NCBI RefSeq assembly: GCF_900302485.1
Contig: NZ_OMOI01000001.1
Location: 1,984,001 to 2,048,000, forward strand
Length of the DNA stretch: 64,000 bases
Reading direction: 5' to 3'
From: Aliiroseovarius pelagivivens
GTDB lineage: Bacteria > Pseudomonadota > Alphaproteobacteria > Rhodobacterales > Rhodobacteraceae
Within the stretch, counting starts at the first letter, position 1. The number at the start of each line of letters is the position of its first letter. Below the pieces are notes generated by a model, which was given only the letters and a program-made list of their open reading frames with translations, was not told where the DNA came from and made no database searches. A program made the position numbers and the translations under genes. Positions 26,647 through 34,863 of this stretch are shown here, piece after piece.

Positions 26647-26691
26647 ATTAATTTCCCCGCCAACAGAAATTAATTTTACCATCTGGTAAAA
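26647..26691 (+). promoter_or_regulatory. operator region of preTA with an 18-base RutR-like palindrome
   Basis: TTTTACCA-TC-TGGTAAAA (26674-26691) is a perfect 18-base palindrome 53 bases before the preT ATG. Its core ACCA-N2-TGGT equals the core of the E. coli RutR site (TTGACCA-N2-TGGTCAA). Just upstream lies a second inverted repeat, ATTAATTT (26647-26654) and AAATTAAT (26667-26674). RutR-like TetR regulators are encoded at 30268-31526, so one of them probably represses preTA here and releases on binding a pyrimidine. The regulator-site link is inferred. Confidence 0.65.
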
Positions 26692-26744
26692 CTTTTGATT
26701 CTATGCCCTACTGATTGCACCAAAGCCAATCCAAGGAACCAGCT

Positions 26745-28085
26745 ATGGCACATATCAACAGGGAAAACGGCGTTGCAGCCGGGCGGTTAGACCCGACGCA
26801 AGTAGCCGACAACTTTACAGATCTTCACCCGGAATATGATGGGCACGAGGCATTGGTCGCAGCGGATCGCTGCTATTTCTGCCACGACGCACCATGCATG
26901 ACCGCCTGCCCAACCTCGATCGACATTCCGTTGTTCATCCGGCAGATCGCCACCGGCACACCCGAGGCCGCGGCGAAGACCATTCTCAACCAGAACATCC
27001 TCGGCGGCATGTGCGCTCGTGTCTGCCCGACCGAGACCTTGTGCGAAGAGGTTTGCGTGCGGGAAACCGCAGAAGGCAAGCCGGTCGAGATCGGACGTCT
27101 ACAGCGCTTTGCGACCGACACGCTGATGGCATCAAACACGCATCCTTTCACCCGCGCAGACAAAACCGGAAAATCGGTTGCCGTCGTTGGCGCTGGCCCC
27201 GCAGGCCTGTCCTGCGCCCACCGTCTGGCCATGCTGGGCCATGACGTCGTGATGTTTGAAAGCCGCCCCAAAGGTGGTGGCCTGAACGAGTTCGGCATCG
27301 CCGCCTACAAATCCACCAACGACTTCGCCCAGCGCGAGCTAGACTGGCTTCTCTCCATCGGCGGGATCGAGATCCGCTATGGCCAATCGCTTGGGGACGG
27401 GATCACGCTGGACGCGCTGCAAAGCGATTTTGATGCAGTGTTCCTTGGTATGGGATTGTCGGCCGTGAACGCATTGGGAATGGACGGCGAGGACAAGGGC
27501 AACGTCTCGGACGCCGTTGATTTCATCGCAGAACTGCGTCAGGCGTCTGATCTGACCTCCCTGCCCGTCGGTCGCCGCGTTGTCGTTATCGGTGGCGGTA
27601 TGACCGCGATTGATGCGGGCGTGCAGGCCAAATTGCTGGGCGCGGAAGAGGTCACAATCGTGTATCGCCGCGGACAAGAGGCGATGGCCGCCTCGAGTTT
27701 CGAACAGGAGCTTGCGCAGCAGAAGGGCGTGACCCTGATCTGCAATGCGACCCCTGTGGGCGTTGAAGGCAACGGGTCGCTAACCGGCGTCACCTTTGCG
27801 TATACCGAAACCCAAAACGGCAAGCTGGTTACGCTGGACGAGACATTTACCTTGCCCGCCGATCAACTGTTTAAAGCCATCGGTCAGAAGCTGGGCAACA
27901 CACCCGACGCGCTGGCCTTGGATGGCGGCAAGATCAAGGTCGACGACGCCCAGCGCACAAGCGCAACAGGTGTCTGGGCCGGGGGCGACTGTGCCTCGGG
28001 CGGAGATGACCTGACTGTTACCGCCGTTGCCGAAGGTCGCGATGCGGCCATGGACATCCACACCTCATTGATGGGAGCAAGCTAA
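26745..28085 (+). CDS. preT: NAD-dependent dihydropyrimidine dehydrogenase, subunit PreT
   Basis: A 446-residue flavoprotein like the small subunit of glutamate synthase. The N-terminal cysteine region (CYFCHDAPCMTACPTSIDIP and CARVCPTETLCEEVC) binds two [4Fe-4S] clusters. Two dinucleotide folds follow: FAD at VAVVGAGPAGLSCA and NAD(P)H at VVVIGGGMTAIDAG. It feeds electrons to PreA for reduction of uracil or thymine to the dihydro form. I chose the ATG at 26745 with AAGGAA upstream; a start at 26715 adds ten residues. It is coupled to preA by a one-base overlap (TAATG). Confidence 0.93.
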   Translation: MAHINRENGVAAGRLDPTQVADNFTDLHPEYDGHEALVAADRCYFCHDAPCMTACPTSIDIPLFIRQIATGTPEAAAKTILNQNILGGMCARVCPTETLCEEVCVRETAEGKPVEIGRLQRFATDTLMASNTHPFTRADKTGKSVAVVGAGPAGLSCAHRLAMLGHDVVMFESRPKGGGLNEFGIAAYKSTNDFAQRELDWLLSIGGIEIRYGQSLGDGITLDALQSDFDAVFLGMGLSAVNALGMDGEDKGNVSDAVDFIAELRQASDLTSLPVGRRVVVIGGGMTAIDAGVQAKLLGAEEVTIVYRRGQEAMAASSFEQELAQQKGVTLICNATPVGVEGNGSLTGVTFAYTETQNGKLVTLDETFTLPADQLFKAIGQKLGNTPDALALDGGKIKVDDAQRTSATGVWAGGDCASGGDDLTVTAVAEGRDAAMDIHTSLMGAS

Positions 28086-29389
28086 TGGCCGATCTGACAT
28101 CAAACTTCCTAGGAATTTCATCTCCCAACCCGTTCTGGCTGGCCTCGGCCCCGCCGACGGACAAAGAATACAATGTCCGTCGTGCGTTCGAGGCTGGCTG
28201 GGGCGGCGTGGTCTGGAAAACCCTCGGAGAGGAAGGACCGCCCGTCGTCAACGTGAATGGTCCGCGCTATGGCGCGATCCACGGCGCCGATCGACGGTTG
28301 CTTGGCCTGAACAACATCGAACTGATTACCGACCGCCCGCTTCAGGTCAATCTGGACGAGATGACCCGCGTGAAGAAGGATTATCCTGATCACGCGCTGA
28401 TCGCCTCGGTCATGGTGCCTTGCGAAGAAGCCGCGTGGAAAGAGATCATTCCACGCATCGCAGAAACCGGTTGTGACGGGTTTGAGCTGAACTTTGGTTG
28501 CCCGCATGGCATGGCCGAACGCGGTATGGGATCGGCTGTTGGCCAAGTTCCCGAATATATCGAGATGGTCACCCGGTGGTGTAAAGAAGCCACTGACCTG
28601 CCGGTGATCGTGAAACTGACGCCCAACATCACCAACATTCTGATGCCTGCTCAGGCGGCAAAAGATGGTGGCGCGGATGCGGTCAGCCTGATCAACACGA
28701 TCAACTCGATCACGTCCGTTAATCTGGACGCCATGTCGCCCGAACCGATGATCGATGGCAAAGGCACGCATGGTGGCTATTGCGGCCCGGCGGTGAAACC
28801 CATCGCGTTGAACATGGTGGCCGAGATTGCACGCAATCCTAGCACGCATGGCCTGCCCATTTCAGGCATCGGCGGCGTAACCACATGGCGTGACGCAGCC
28901 GAGTTTATGGCGCTTGGCGCAGGTAACGTACAGGTCTGTACCGCGGCCATGACCTATGGCTTCAAAGTGGTGCAAGAGATGATCTCGGGCCTCAGCCAAT
29001 GGATGGACGAACAGGGCTACAATTCGATTGATGAAATTGTAGGTCGCGCTGTTCCCAATGTGACGGACTGGCAGTATCTGAACCTGAACCACGTCACCAA
29101 GGCGCGGATCAATCAGGACGATTGCATCAAATGCGGTCGCTGCTTTGCCGCTTGCGAAGATACCTCGCATCAGGCAATCACCATGTCCGAAGACCGTGTC
29201 TTTGATGTGAAAGACGATGAATGCGTTGCTTGCAACCTGTGCGTCAATGTCTGCCCCGTCGAAGGCTGCATCACGATGGAAACCATCGCGCCCGGCGCCA
29301 TGGATGAACGGACCGGAAAGCCTGTTGCGGATGAGTATGCGAACTGGACAACCCACCCCAACAACCCCAGCTCAGCCGCTGCGGAGTAA
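28085..29389 (+). CDS. preA: NAD-dependent dihydropyrimidine dehydrogenase, subunit PreA
   Basis: A 434-residue catalytic subunit: a dihydroorotate dehydrogenase-like FMN barrel (residues about 5-310, with NPFWLASAPPTDKEYN and FELNFGCPHGMAERGMG) and a C-terminal 2[4Fe-4S] ferredoxin domain with CIKCGRCFAAC and CVACNLCVNVCP. It reduces uracil or thymine at the 5,6 bond, the first step of reductive pyrimidine catabolism. It is translated from an ATG overlapping the preT stop. The later steps are encoded at 31732 and 33409. Confidence 0.95.
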   Translation: MADLTSNFLGISSPNPFWLASAPPTDKEYNVRRAFEAGWGGVVWKTLGEEGPPVVNVNGPRYGAIHGADRRLLGLNNIELITDRPLQVNLDEMTRVKKDYPDHALIASVMVPCEEAAWKEIIPRIAETGCDGFELNFGCPHGMAERGMGSAVGQVPEYIEMVTRWCKEATDLPVIVKLTPNITNILMPAQAAKDGGADAVSLINTINSITSVNLDAMSPEPMIDGKGTHGGYCGPAVKPIALNMVAEIARNPSTHGLPISGIGGVTTWRDAAEFMALGAGNVQVCTAAMTYGFKVVQEMISGLSQWMDEQGYNSIDEIVGRAVPNVTDWQYLNLNHVTKARINQDDCIKCGRCFAACEDTSHQAITMSEDRVFDVKDDECVACNLCVNVCPVEGCITMETIAPGAMDERTGKPVADEYANWTTHPNNPSSAAAE

Positions 29390-29398
29390 AAACCCTTC

Positions 29399-29424
29399 GG
29401 CCCTGCCGCCCACGTGGCAGGGCC
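29399..29424 (+). terminator. hairpin after preA, weak terminator or attenuator
   Basis: GGCCCTGCC (29399-29407) pairs perfectly with GGCAGGGCC (29416-29424); only ATTTGG follows, so the T-run is poor. The stem ends 8 bases before the ATG of the DMT transporter. It probably lowers, rather than abolishes, readthrough from preTA. Confidence 0.55.
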
Positions 29425-29432
29425 ATTTGGCG

Positions 29433-30287
29433 ATGCTCAGCTTTTCAATGCTGGTATCGCTGTCCTTCACCTTTGGACATATCGTAGCGCGCGACATGGC
29501 CCCTGCGGCACTGAGCACCGTACGCTTTGCCTTGGCCGCGTTGCTGCTGATGGCTGTCGCAAAGGCGATGCGAGTGCCGCTTGCCCCAGTGTTCCACCGC
29601 TTCTGGCGTTTCGGCCTGATGGGCGGTCTGATGGCCGTCTATTTCATCACGATGTTCGAAGCTCTGCGCGTCACCTCTGCCGTGTCGACCGCCGCTGTCT
29701 TCACCCTGACACCTCTGATGGCTGCGGGGTTCGGCTATGTCATTGCCCGCCAGTACGCCAGTCGCTGGACCTTGATCGCCCTAACCATAGGCGCTGTGGG
29801 GGCAGTCTGGGTGATCTTCCGCGCTGATCTAAACGCGCTTCTGCGGTTCGAGATCGGCTTCGGCGAGGCCCTGTTCACACTGGGCGCTTTCGCCCATGCG
29901 ATGGTGCCAGCCCTCGCCCGCAAGCTGGCCCACGATGTGAAACCCGTCCAGACATCGCTCGGGACCATCCTAGGCGCACTGATTGTCACGGCGATCTACG
30001 GCGCGCCGGACCTGATTGCGACGGATTATGCTGCCCTACGTCCGGCAGTCTGGCTGGTGATCATCTATCTGGCGGTTGCAGCCACAGCCGGGTCTTTTTT
30101 CCTGCTGCAATATGCAGCCCAGCGCCTGCCAGCGGGCAAGGTCATGGCTTATACCTACCTGGTGCCCAGCTGGGTGGTCCTATGGGATCTTCTGCTGCAC
30201 GGAAAAACACAGCCGCTGATGCTGCTTTTGGGTGTCTTTGCTACCCTTCTGGCGCTTCTGATGCTGCTTAAGGCCGAAGCGTCCTGA
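29433..30287 (+). CDS. DMT family (EamA-type) permease
   Basis: About 284 residues with ten hydrophobic segments and two EamA repeats, a drug/metabolite transporter. Motifs include ALSTVRFALAALLLMAVA at the first repeat and GKVMAYTYLVPSWVVLWDLLL near the end. The ATG at 29433 is the first clear start, but it lacks a Shine-Dalgarno, and the residues encoded just before it (PTWQGHLA) look like those of homologs, so the true start could lie upstream inside the hairpin. Its place after preTA suggests export or import of a pyrimidine or a breakdown product; substrate unknown. Its end overlaps the convergent TetR gene by 20 bases. Confidence 0.8.
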   Translation: MLSFSMLVSLSFTFGHIVARDMAPAALSTVRFALAALLLMAVAKAMRVPLAPVFHRFWRFGLMGGLMAVYFITMFEALRVTSAVSTAAVFTLTPLMAAGFGYVIARQYASRWTLIALTIGAVGAVWVIFRADLNALLRFEIGFGEALFTLGAFAHAMVPALARKLAHDVKPVQTSLGTILGALIVTAIYGAPDLIATDYAALRPAVWLVIIYLAVAATAGSFFLLQYAAQRLPAGKVMAYTYLVPSWVVLWDLLLHGKTQPLMLLLGVFATLLALLMLLKAEAS

Positions 30288-30894
30288 TCAACATATCCTT
30301 GATGAAGGCTTCTGCATCCTCGAACCGCGTTGCTGACCGATCCGGTCCCAGAACCGAGCGCACCTGAACGTCGAAATCCGCATAGTGCTGCGTCATCGCC
30401 CAGATCGAAAAAATCAGGTGATGCGGGTCTAATGGCGCAAGCTTACCCGCGTCCATCCAGCCCTGAATGATGGCGGCTTTTTCGTCGACCAGAGTTTTCA
30501 GATCGGTGGGCAGAACCTCTCCCAGGCGCGGGGCGCCATGCAGGATTTCCGTCGCGAACAAGCGGCTTTCGCGGGGCATATTGCGCGACATCTGCACCTT
30601 GCGCGAGACATAGGTCAGGATCTCGTCCATCGGGTCGCCATCCGCCGTCAGATCATGCAACGGCTGCACCCATTTCTGAAGCAGGCTTTCCAGAAGCTCG
30701 GCATAGATCTCATCCTTGCCGGCGAAGTAATAGACCACGTTCTGCTTGGACAACCCGGCGGCCTTCGCCACCTGCTCTAACGTCGCGCCACGCAAGCCTT
30801 TTTCCGAGAAAACATCCAGTGCGGCTTCGAAGATCGCCTGCCGCTTTTCCATCTGATTGCGCGTCTTACGCGCTGTTGTTCCCGCCCGCGCCAT
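30268..30894 (-). CDS. TetR family regulator, RutR-like (second of a tandem pair)
   Basis: A 208-residue regulator. The helix-turn-helix is AALDVFSEKGLRGATLEQVAKAAGLSKQNVVYYF (about residues 24-58), and the C-terminal ligand domain has IFSIWAMTQHYADFDVQV, the RutR/YcdC-type signature. RutR senses uracil or thymine in E. coli. It starts on the last base of the gene upstream (TAATG-type junction), and the two proteins share the same C-terminal signature, so they look like diverged tandem duplicates. It probably controls preTA, the amidohydrolase-hydA-ABC operon, or both. Confidence 0.85.
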   Translation of the reverse strand: MARAGTTARKTRNQMEKRQAIFEAALDVFSEKGLRGATLEQVAKAAGLSKQNVVYYFAGKDEIYAELLESLLQKWVQPLHDLTADGDPMDEILTYVSRKVQMSRNMPRESRLFATEILHGAPRLGEVLPTDLKTLVDEKAAIIQGWMDAGKLAPLDPHHLIFSIWAMTQHYADFDVQVRSVLGPDRSATRFEDAEAFIKDMLIRTLRP

Positions 30895-31526
30895 TACGCG
30901 CCACCATGCTTTTCAACGCCACGCAGAAGCAGGTCTTTCACCGCCGTTTTCGTGTCGTCCCACTGCCGGTTCGTCAGCTCGACCCCTTCGTTCAGCGTGG
31001 TGATCTGATGGGTAAAATCCGCATAATGCTGGGTAGTCGCCCAGATCGCATACAGCAGATGGCGCGCACTGATCGGGCGGATTTGCCCGTGTTCGATCCA
31101 CGCCTCGATCACGATGATCCGGTCTTCCGTCCAGGACCGCAGCTCGTCTTCCAAATAGTCTTGCACAATCGGCGCGCGCTGAATGATCTCATTGGCCCAG
31201 ACCTTCGAGCCATAGGGCCGCGTTCGCGCCAGATCGAGCTTGGTGTCGATATAGTCGCCCAGCGCCCTGATCGGATCGTTGTCGACGGTGATGCTGTCTG
31301 CCGCCGCGCGCCAGATGTCAAAGATCTCGCCCACGACGCGACGATAAAGAAGTTCCTTGGTTTCGAAGTAATAGACCACGTTGGATTTCGGAATGCCCGC
31401 CTGTGCCGCGATCCGGCTGATCGAGGCGCCTGCGTACCCGAACTCGGCGAACACGCGTTCAGCAGCGGTTAGAATCCGCGCCGTGATTTCCTGCCGATTG
31501 CGGCTTTGAATGCCTTTTGTCGCCAT
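30894..31526 (-). CDS. TetR family regulator, RutR-like (first of a tandem pair)
   Basis: A 210-residue TetR protein. The helix-turn-helix (about residues 16-55) contains AERVFAEFGYAGASISRIA and IPKSNVVYYF. The ligand-binding part has LLYAIWATTQHYADFTHQI, nearly the same as in its neighbour. It is divergent from the amidohydrolase-hydA operon, and repeated operator-like motifs lie between them. It likely senses a pyrimidine or a degradation intermediate and represses the flanking operons; this follows from family and position, not from direct evidence. Confidence 0.87.
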   Translation of the reverse strand: MATKGIQSRNRQEITARILTAAERVFAEFGYAGASISRIAAQAGIPKSNVVYYFETKELLYRRVVGEIFDIWRAAADSITVDNDPIRALGDYIDTKLDLARTRPYGSKVWANEIIQRAPIVQDYLEDELRSWTEDRIIVIEAWIEHGQIRPISARHLLYAIWATTQHYADFTHQITTLNEGVELTNRQWDDTKTAVKDLLLRGVEKHGGA

Positions 31527-31588
31527 ACTTACGTCAACACTTCACACCTTAATTCTGCGTAACTTTCGCGCAGTTCTTTACCTTTTCG

Positions 31589-31659
31589 CACGAGATTTCC
31601 TCAGAAAACAGAACAATTCGCACGATCGTTCAGAAAAATGTTGACCGATCGTGCAGAAA
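31589..31659. promoter_or_regulatory. repeated operator-like motifs upstream of the amidohydrolase gene
   Basis: CGATCGTTCAGAAA (31623-31636) and CGATCGTGCAGAAA (31646-31659) are direct repeats 23 bases apart differing at one base. GCACGATCG (31620-31628) and CGATCGTGC (31646-31654) also form a perfect inverted repeat with a 17-base spacer. A weaker copy (CACGA then TCAGAAAA) lies at about 31590-31609. They sit in the 205-base divergent gap between the TetR pair and the amidohydrolase gene, as expected of operators. Confidence 0.55.
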
Positions 31660-31731
31660 TCATCCAGCCTGATGACAAGACGGAATCTAAATTCCGCATA
31701 CACATTCATGTGTACCCAAAGGGAGATGAAT

Positions 31732-32979
31732 ATGACCAACAGGAAAAACCTGCGCATCGATGCGGATCGGCTGTGGGACAGTTTGATGGAGATGGCCAAG
31801 ATCGGCCCGGGCATCGCAGGCGGCAACAATCGCCAAACACTGACCGATGAAGACGCCGAAGGGCGCGCGCTGTTCCAAACATGGTGCGAAGCCGCCGGCA
31901 TGACCATGGGCGTCGACACGATGGGCAACATGTTTGCCACCCGCCCCGGCGAAGACCCCGACGCCCTGCCCGTCTATATGGGCTCGCACCTGGATACGCA
32001 GCCCACCGGTGGCAAATATGACGGCGTGCTTGGCGTGCTTGGCGGATTGGAAGCAGTCCGCACGATGAATGACCTGAACGTCAAAACGAAGCACCCGATC
32101 GTCGTTGCCAACTGGACCAACGAAGAAGGCACGCGTTTTGCCCCCGCCATGCTGGCCTCGGGCGTGTTTGCTGGCAAGCACACGCAGGACTGGGCCTATG
32201 ACCGCGAAGATGCCGAGGGCAAAAAGTTCGGCGACGAGCTGAAACGCATTGGCTGGGTCGGCGACGAGGAAGTCGGCGCCCGCAAGATGCATGCGATGTT
32301 TGAACTGCACATCGAACAAGGCCCCATTCTGGAGGCCGAAGGCAAAGACATCGGTGTCGTCACCCACGGCCAAGGGCTGAACTGGCTGGAAGTGACCATC
32401 ATCGGCAAGGAAAGCCACACGGGCTCGACCCCCATGCCCATGCGGATCAACGCGGGCCGGGGCTTGGCGCTGATCACCGAACTGGTCCACGAGATCGCCA
32501 TGAAGCACCAGCCCAACGCGGTTGGGGCCATCGGTCATGTCGACGTCTATCCGAACTCGCGCAACATCATCCCCGGCAAGGTCGTCTGCACGGTCGATTT
32601 CCGCTCGCACCTGCAAGAGGTGATCGACGCGATGATCGCGGAGTTTGACGAGCGCGCGCCGAAGCTTTGTGCTGACATTGGCGTCGAGATGAGCTGGGAA
32701 ATGGTCGGCACCTTCGACCCGCCCGCCTTTGATGAGGGCTGTGTGAAAGCCGTGCGCGATGCGGCGCAAGAGCTAGGCTATAGCCATATGGACATCGTGT
32801 CCGGCGCGGGCCACGACGCCTGCTGGATCAACGAGATCTATCCGACCGCTATGATCATGTGCCCCTGTGTGGATGGCCTGAGCCATAACGAGGCCGAGGA
32901 CATTTCCAAGGAATGGGCGGCGGCCGGCACGGATGTGTTGATGCATGCTGTATTGGAAACGGCGGAGATTGTGGAGTGA
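31732..32979 (+). CDS. Zn-dependent hydantoinase/carbamoylase family amidase (N-carbamoyl-beta-alanine amidohydrolase)
   Basis: A 415-residue M20-type amidase. Metal-ligand motifs are GSHLDTQPTGGKYDG, the catalytic/bridging NEEGTRF, ELHIEQGP and SGAGHDACW. In this context it should hydrolyse N-carbamoyl-beta-alanine (from uracil) or the methylated analogue (from thymine) to the beta-amino acid, CO2 and ammonia, the last step of reductive pyrimidine degradation. I chose the ATG at 31732, six bases after GGGAG; an ATG at 31726 is also possible, while 31651 is too far upstream. It heads the operon with hydA and an ABC importer, separated from hydA by a foreign-looking small gene. Confidence 0.9.
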   Translation: MTNRKNLRIDADRLWDSLMEMAKIGPGIAGGNNRQTLTDEDAEGRALFQTWCEAAGMTMGVDTMGNMFATRPGEDPDALPVYMGSHLDTQPTGGKYDGVLGVLGGLEAVRTMNDLNVKTKHPIVVANWTNEEGTRFAPAMLASGVFAGKHTQDWAYDREDAEGKKFGDELKRIGWVGDEEVGARKMHAMFELHIEQGPILEAEGKDIGVVTHGQGLNWLEVTIIGKESHTGSTPMPMRINAGRGLALITELVHEIAMKHQPNAVGAIGHVDVYPNSRNIIPGKVVCTVDFRSHLQEVIDAMIAEFDERAPKLCADIGVEMSWEMVGTFDPPAFDEGCVKAVRDAAQELGYSHMDIVSGAGHDACWINEIYPTAMIMCPCVDGLSHNEAEDISKEWAAAGTDVLMHAVLETAEIVE

Positions 32980-32980
32980 G

Positions 32981-33412
32981 ATGAAACCGCACGACACCTC
33001 AGAATCAATCAATCAATTTTTAGAGAGGGAAAGCAATCTCCCTCCCTATGAGACGTTTTTGATCGAATGTTGTGAACGCGCGTGCATGAAGCCACTAAGG
33101 GATCTCACTCCATCAGATATTGTAGCACTGCTCAGAAACGAGCCTGACGCACTCACTTACCTCGTCCCTAAAGCACTCGAGATACTTTCGAATAATCCCG
33201 TGATTTTTGGACGCCAGATGGAGGGTGATCTTTTCGCGCAAGTCCTTCGTGTTCCCAAAGAATATTGGAGAACACATGAAGAGGATTGGAGCTTAGCTTA
33301 CCTTCTTATCACAAATTTGGAAGAGGCCGTTGGGCAAATCTGGCCGGTCAAAGACGCGTTTCTTAGTATCGAAGAACGTGCGGCCGAACCGACAAGGAGA
33401 ATAAAAACATGA
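32981..33412 (+). CDS. CdiI-like contact-dependent inhibition immunity protein (orphan)
   Basis: A 143-residue protein unlike its metabolic neighbours. The segment KPLRDLTPSDIVALL, then LTYLVPKALEILSNNPV and GDLFAQVLRVPKEYW, resembles the CdiI_2-type immunity family, where a GDLL.xVL block follows a L.PlALe.L..nP block. Such proteins neutralise the toxic tip of CdiA effectors. No cdiA or cdiB is in the window. Bases 33001-33360 count to 166 G+C of 360 (46%), against roughly 62-68% in single lines of the flanking genes, so it looks acquired. It begins one base after the amidohydrolase stop and overlaps the hydA start (ATGA), carrying the hydA ribosome site AAGGAG in its last codons. Family call is from memory of motifs. 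Confidence 0.6.
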   Translation: MKPHDTSESINQFLERESNLPPYETFLIECCERACMKPLRDLTPSDIVALLRNEPDALTYLVPKALEILSNNPVIFGRQMEGDLFAQVLRVPKEYWRTHEEDWSLAYLLITNLEEAVGQIWPVKDAFLSIEERAAEPTRRIKT

Positions 33413-34863
33413 CCAAAGTCATCAAAAACGGAACCGTTGTGACAGCCGACCTGACCTATAAGGCAGACGTCTTGGTCGACCATGGAAAGATCATCGAGAT
33501 CGGCCCAGATCTGAAGGGCGACGAGGTCCTCGACGCCACTGGCTGCTATGTCATGCCCGGCGGGATCGACCCGCATGTGCACCTCGAAATGCCTTTTATG
33601 GGCACCTATTCCTCAGACGATTTCGAAAGTGGCACGCGCGCCGGTCTGGCGGGCGGCACCACGATGGTGGTCGACTTCTGCCTGCCCAACCAAGGTGAAA
33701 GCCTGCTGGATGCGCTGAAGCGTTGGGACAACAAATCGACCCGCGCGAACTGCGACTATTCCTTCCACATGGCCGTGACATGGTGGGGCGAGCAGGTGTT
33801 TAACGACATGCAGACCGTCGTGCAGGAGCGCGGCATCAACACCTTCAAGCACTTCCTTGCCTATAAGGGCGCGCTGATGGTGAATGATGACGAGCTCTAC
33901 TCCTCATTCAACCGTCTGGCCGAACTGGGCGCGACCCCCATGGTGCACGCCGAAAACGGCGACGTGATTGCCGAGCTGTCCGCTAAACTGCTGGCCCAAG
34001 GCAACACCGGACCTGAAGCGCACGCCTATTCCCGCCCCTCTCAGGTCGAAGGCGAGGCCACCAACCGCGCTATTATGATTGCCGATATGGCCGGTGCACC
34101 GCTTTACGTCGTGCATGTCTCTTGCGAGGAAAGCCACGAAGCCATCCGCCGCGCGCGCATGCAGGGCAAGCGCGTTTGGGGCGAGCCGCTGATCCAGCAT
34201 CTGACGCTGGATGAAAGCGAGTATTTCAACAAAGATTGGGACCACGCCGCGCGTCGCGTCATGTCGCCCCCGTTCCGCAACAAGAAGCACCAAGACAGCC
34301 TGTGGGCTGGTCTGCAGTCAGGCTCTCTGAGCGTTGTGGCCACCGACCACTGCGCCTTCACGACCGAGCAGAAACGCTATGGCGTGGGCGACTTCACGAA
34401 GATCCCCAACGGCACCGGCGGGCTTGAAGATCGGATGCCGATGCTCTGGACAAACGGTGTCGCTACGGGCCGTCTGACGATGAACGAATTCGTCGCCGTG
34501 ACCTCGACCAATATCGCGAAAATCCTGAACTGTTACCCGCGCAAGGGTGCTGTTCTGGTCGGCGCAGATGCTGACCTTGTGGTCTGGGATCCTGAGAAGT
34601 CCAAGACCATCGCGGCTGGTAGTCAGCAATCCTCGATCGACTACAACGTTTTCGAAGGACACGAGGTCAAAGGCCTGCCGCGCTTCACCCTGACACGTGG
34701 TCAGGTCGCGGTGCATGACGGAGACATTCGCACACAGGAAGGCCACGGCGAGTTTGTCGCCCGCGAGCCTAACGCCACCGTCAACACCGCGCTTTCCAAA
34801 TGGAAAGAACTGACCGCACCCCAGCCTGTCAAACGGACAGGCATTCCTGCAACGGGAGTTTGA
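33409..34863 (+). CDS. hydA: dihydropyrimidinase (D-hydantoinase)
   Basis: A 484-residue cyclic amidohydrolase. The binuclear metal site is complete: His56 and His58 (DPHVHLEM), the carboxylated Lys153 (AYKG), His180, His236 and Asp313 (ATDHC). It opens dihydrouracil or dihydrothymine to the N-carbamoyl-beta-amino acid, between PreTA and the amidase. Its ATG overlaps the stop of the CdiI-like gene and its TGA overlaps the ATG of the ABC ATPase gene, so it is translated within a tightly packed operon. Overall length matches the family. Confidence 0.95.
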   Translation: MTKVIKNGTVVTADLTYKADVLVDHGKIIEIGPDLKGDEVLDATGCYVMPGGIDPHVHLEMPFMGTYSSDDFESGTRAGLAGGTTMVVDFCLPNQGESLLDALKRWDNKSTRANCDYSFHMAVTWWGEQVFNDMQTVVQERGINTFKHFLAYKGALMVNDDELYSSFNRLAELGATPMVHAENGDVIAELSAKLLAQGNTGPEAHAYSRPSQVEGEATNRAIMIADMAGAPLYVVHVSCEESHEAIRRARMQGKRVWGEPLIQHLTLDESEYFNKDWDHAARRVMSPPFRNKKHQDSLWAGLQSGSLSVVATDHCAFTTEQKRYGVGDFTKIPNGTGGLEDRMPMLWTNGVATGRLTMNEFVAVTSTNIAKILNCYPRKGAVLVGADADLVVWDPEKSKTIAAGSQQSSIDYNVFEGHEVKGLPRFTLTRGQVAVHDGDIRTQEGHGEFVAREPNATVNTALSKWKELTAPQPVKRTGIPATGV

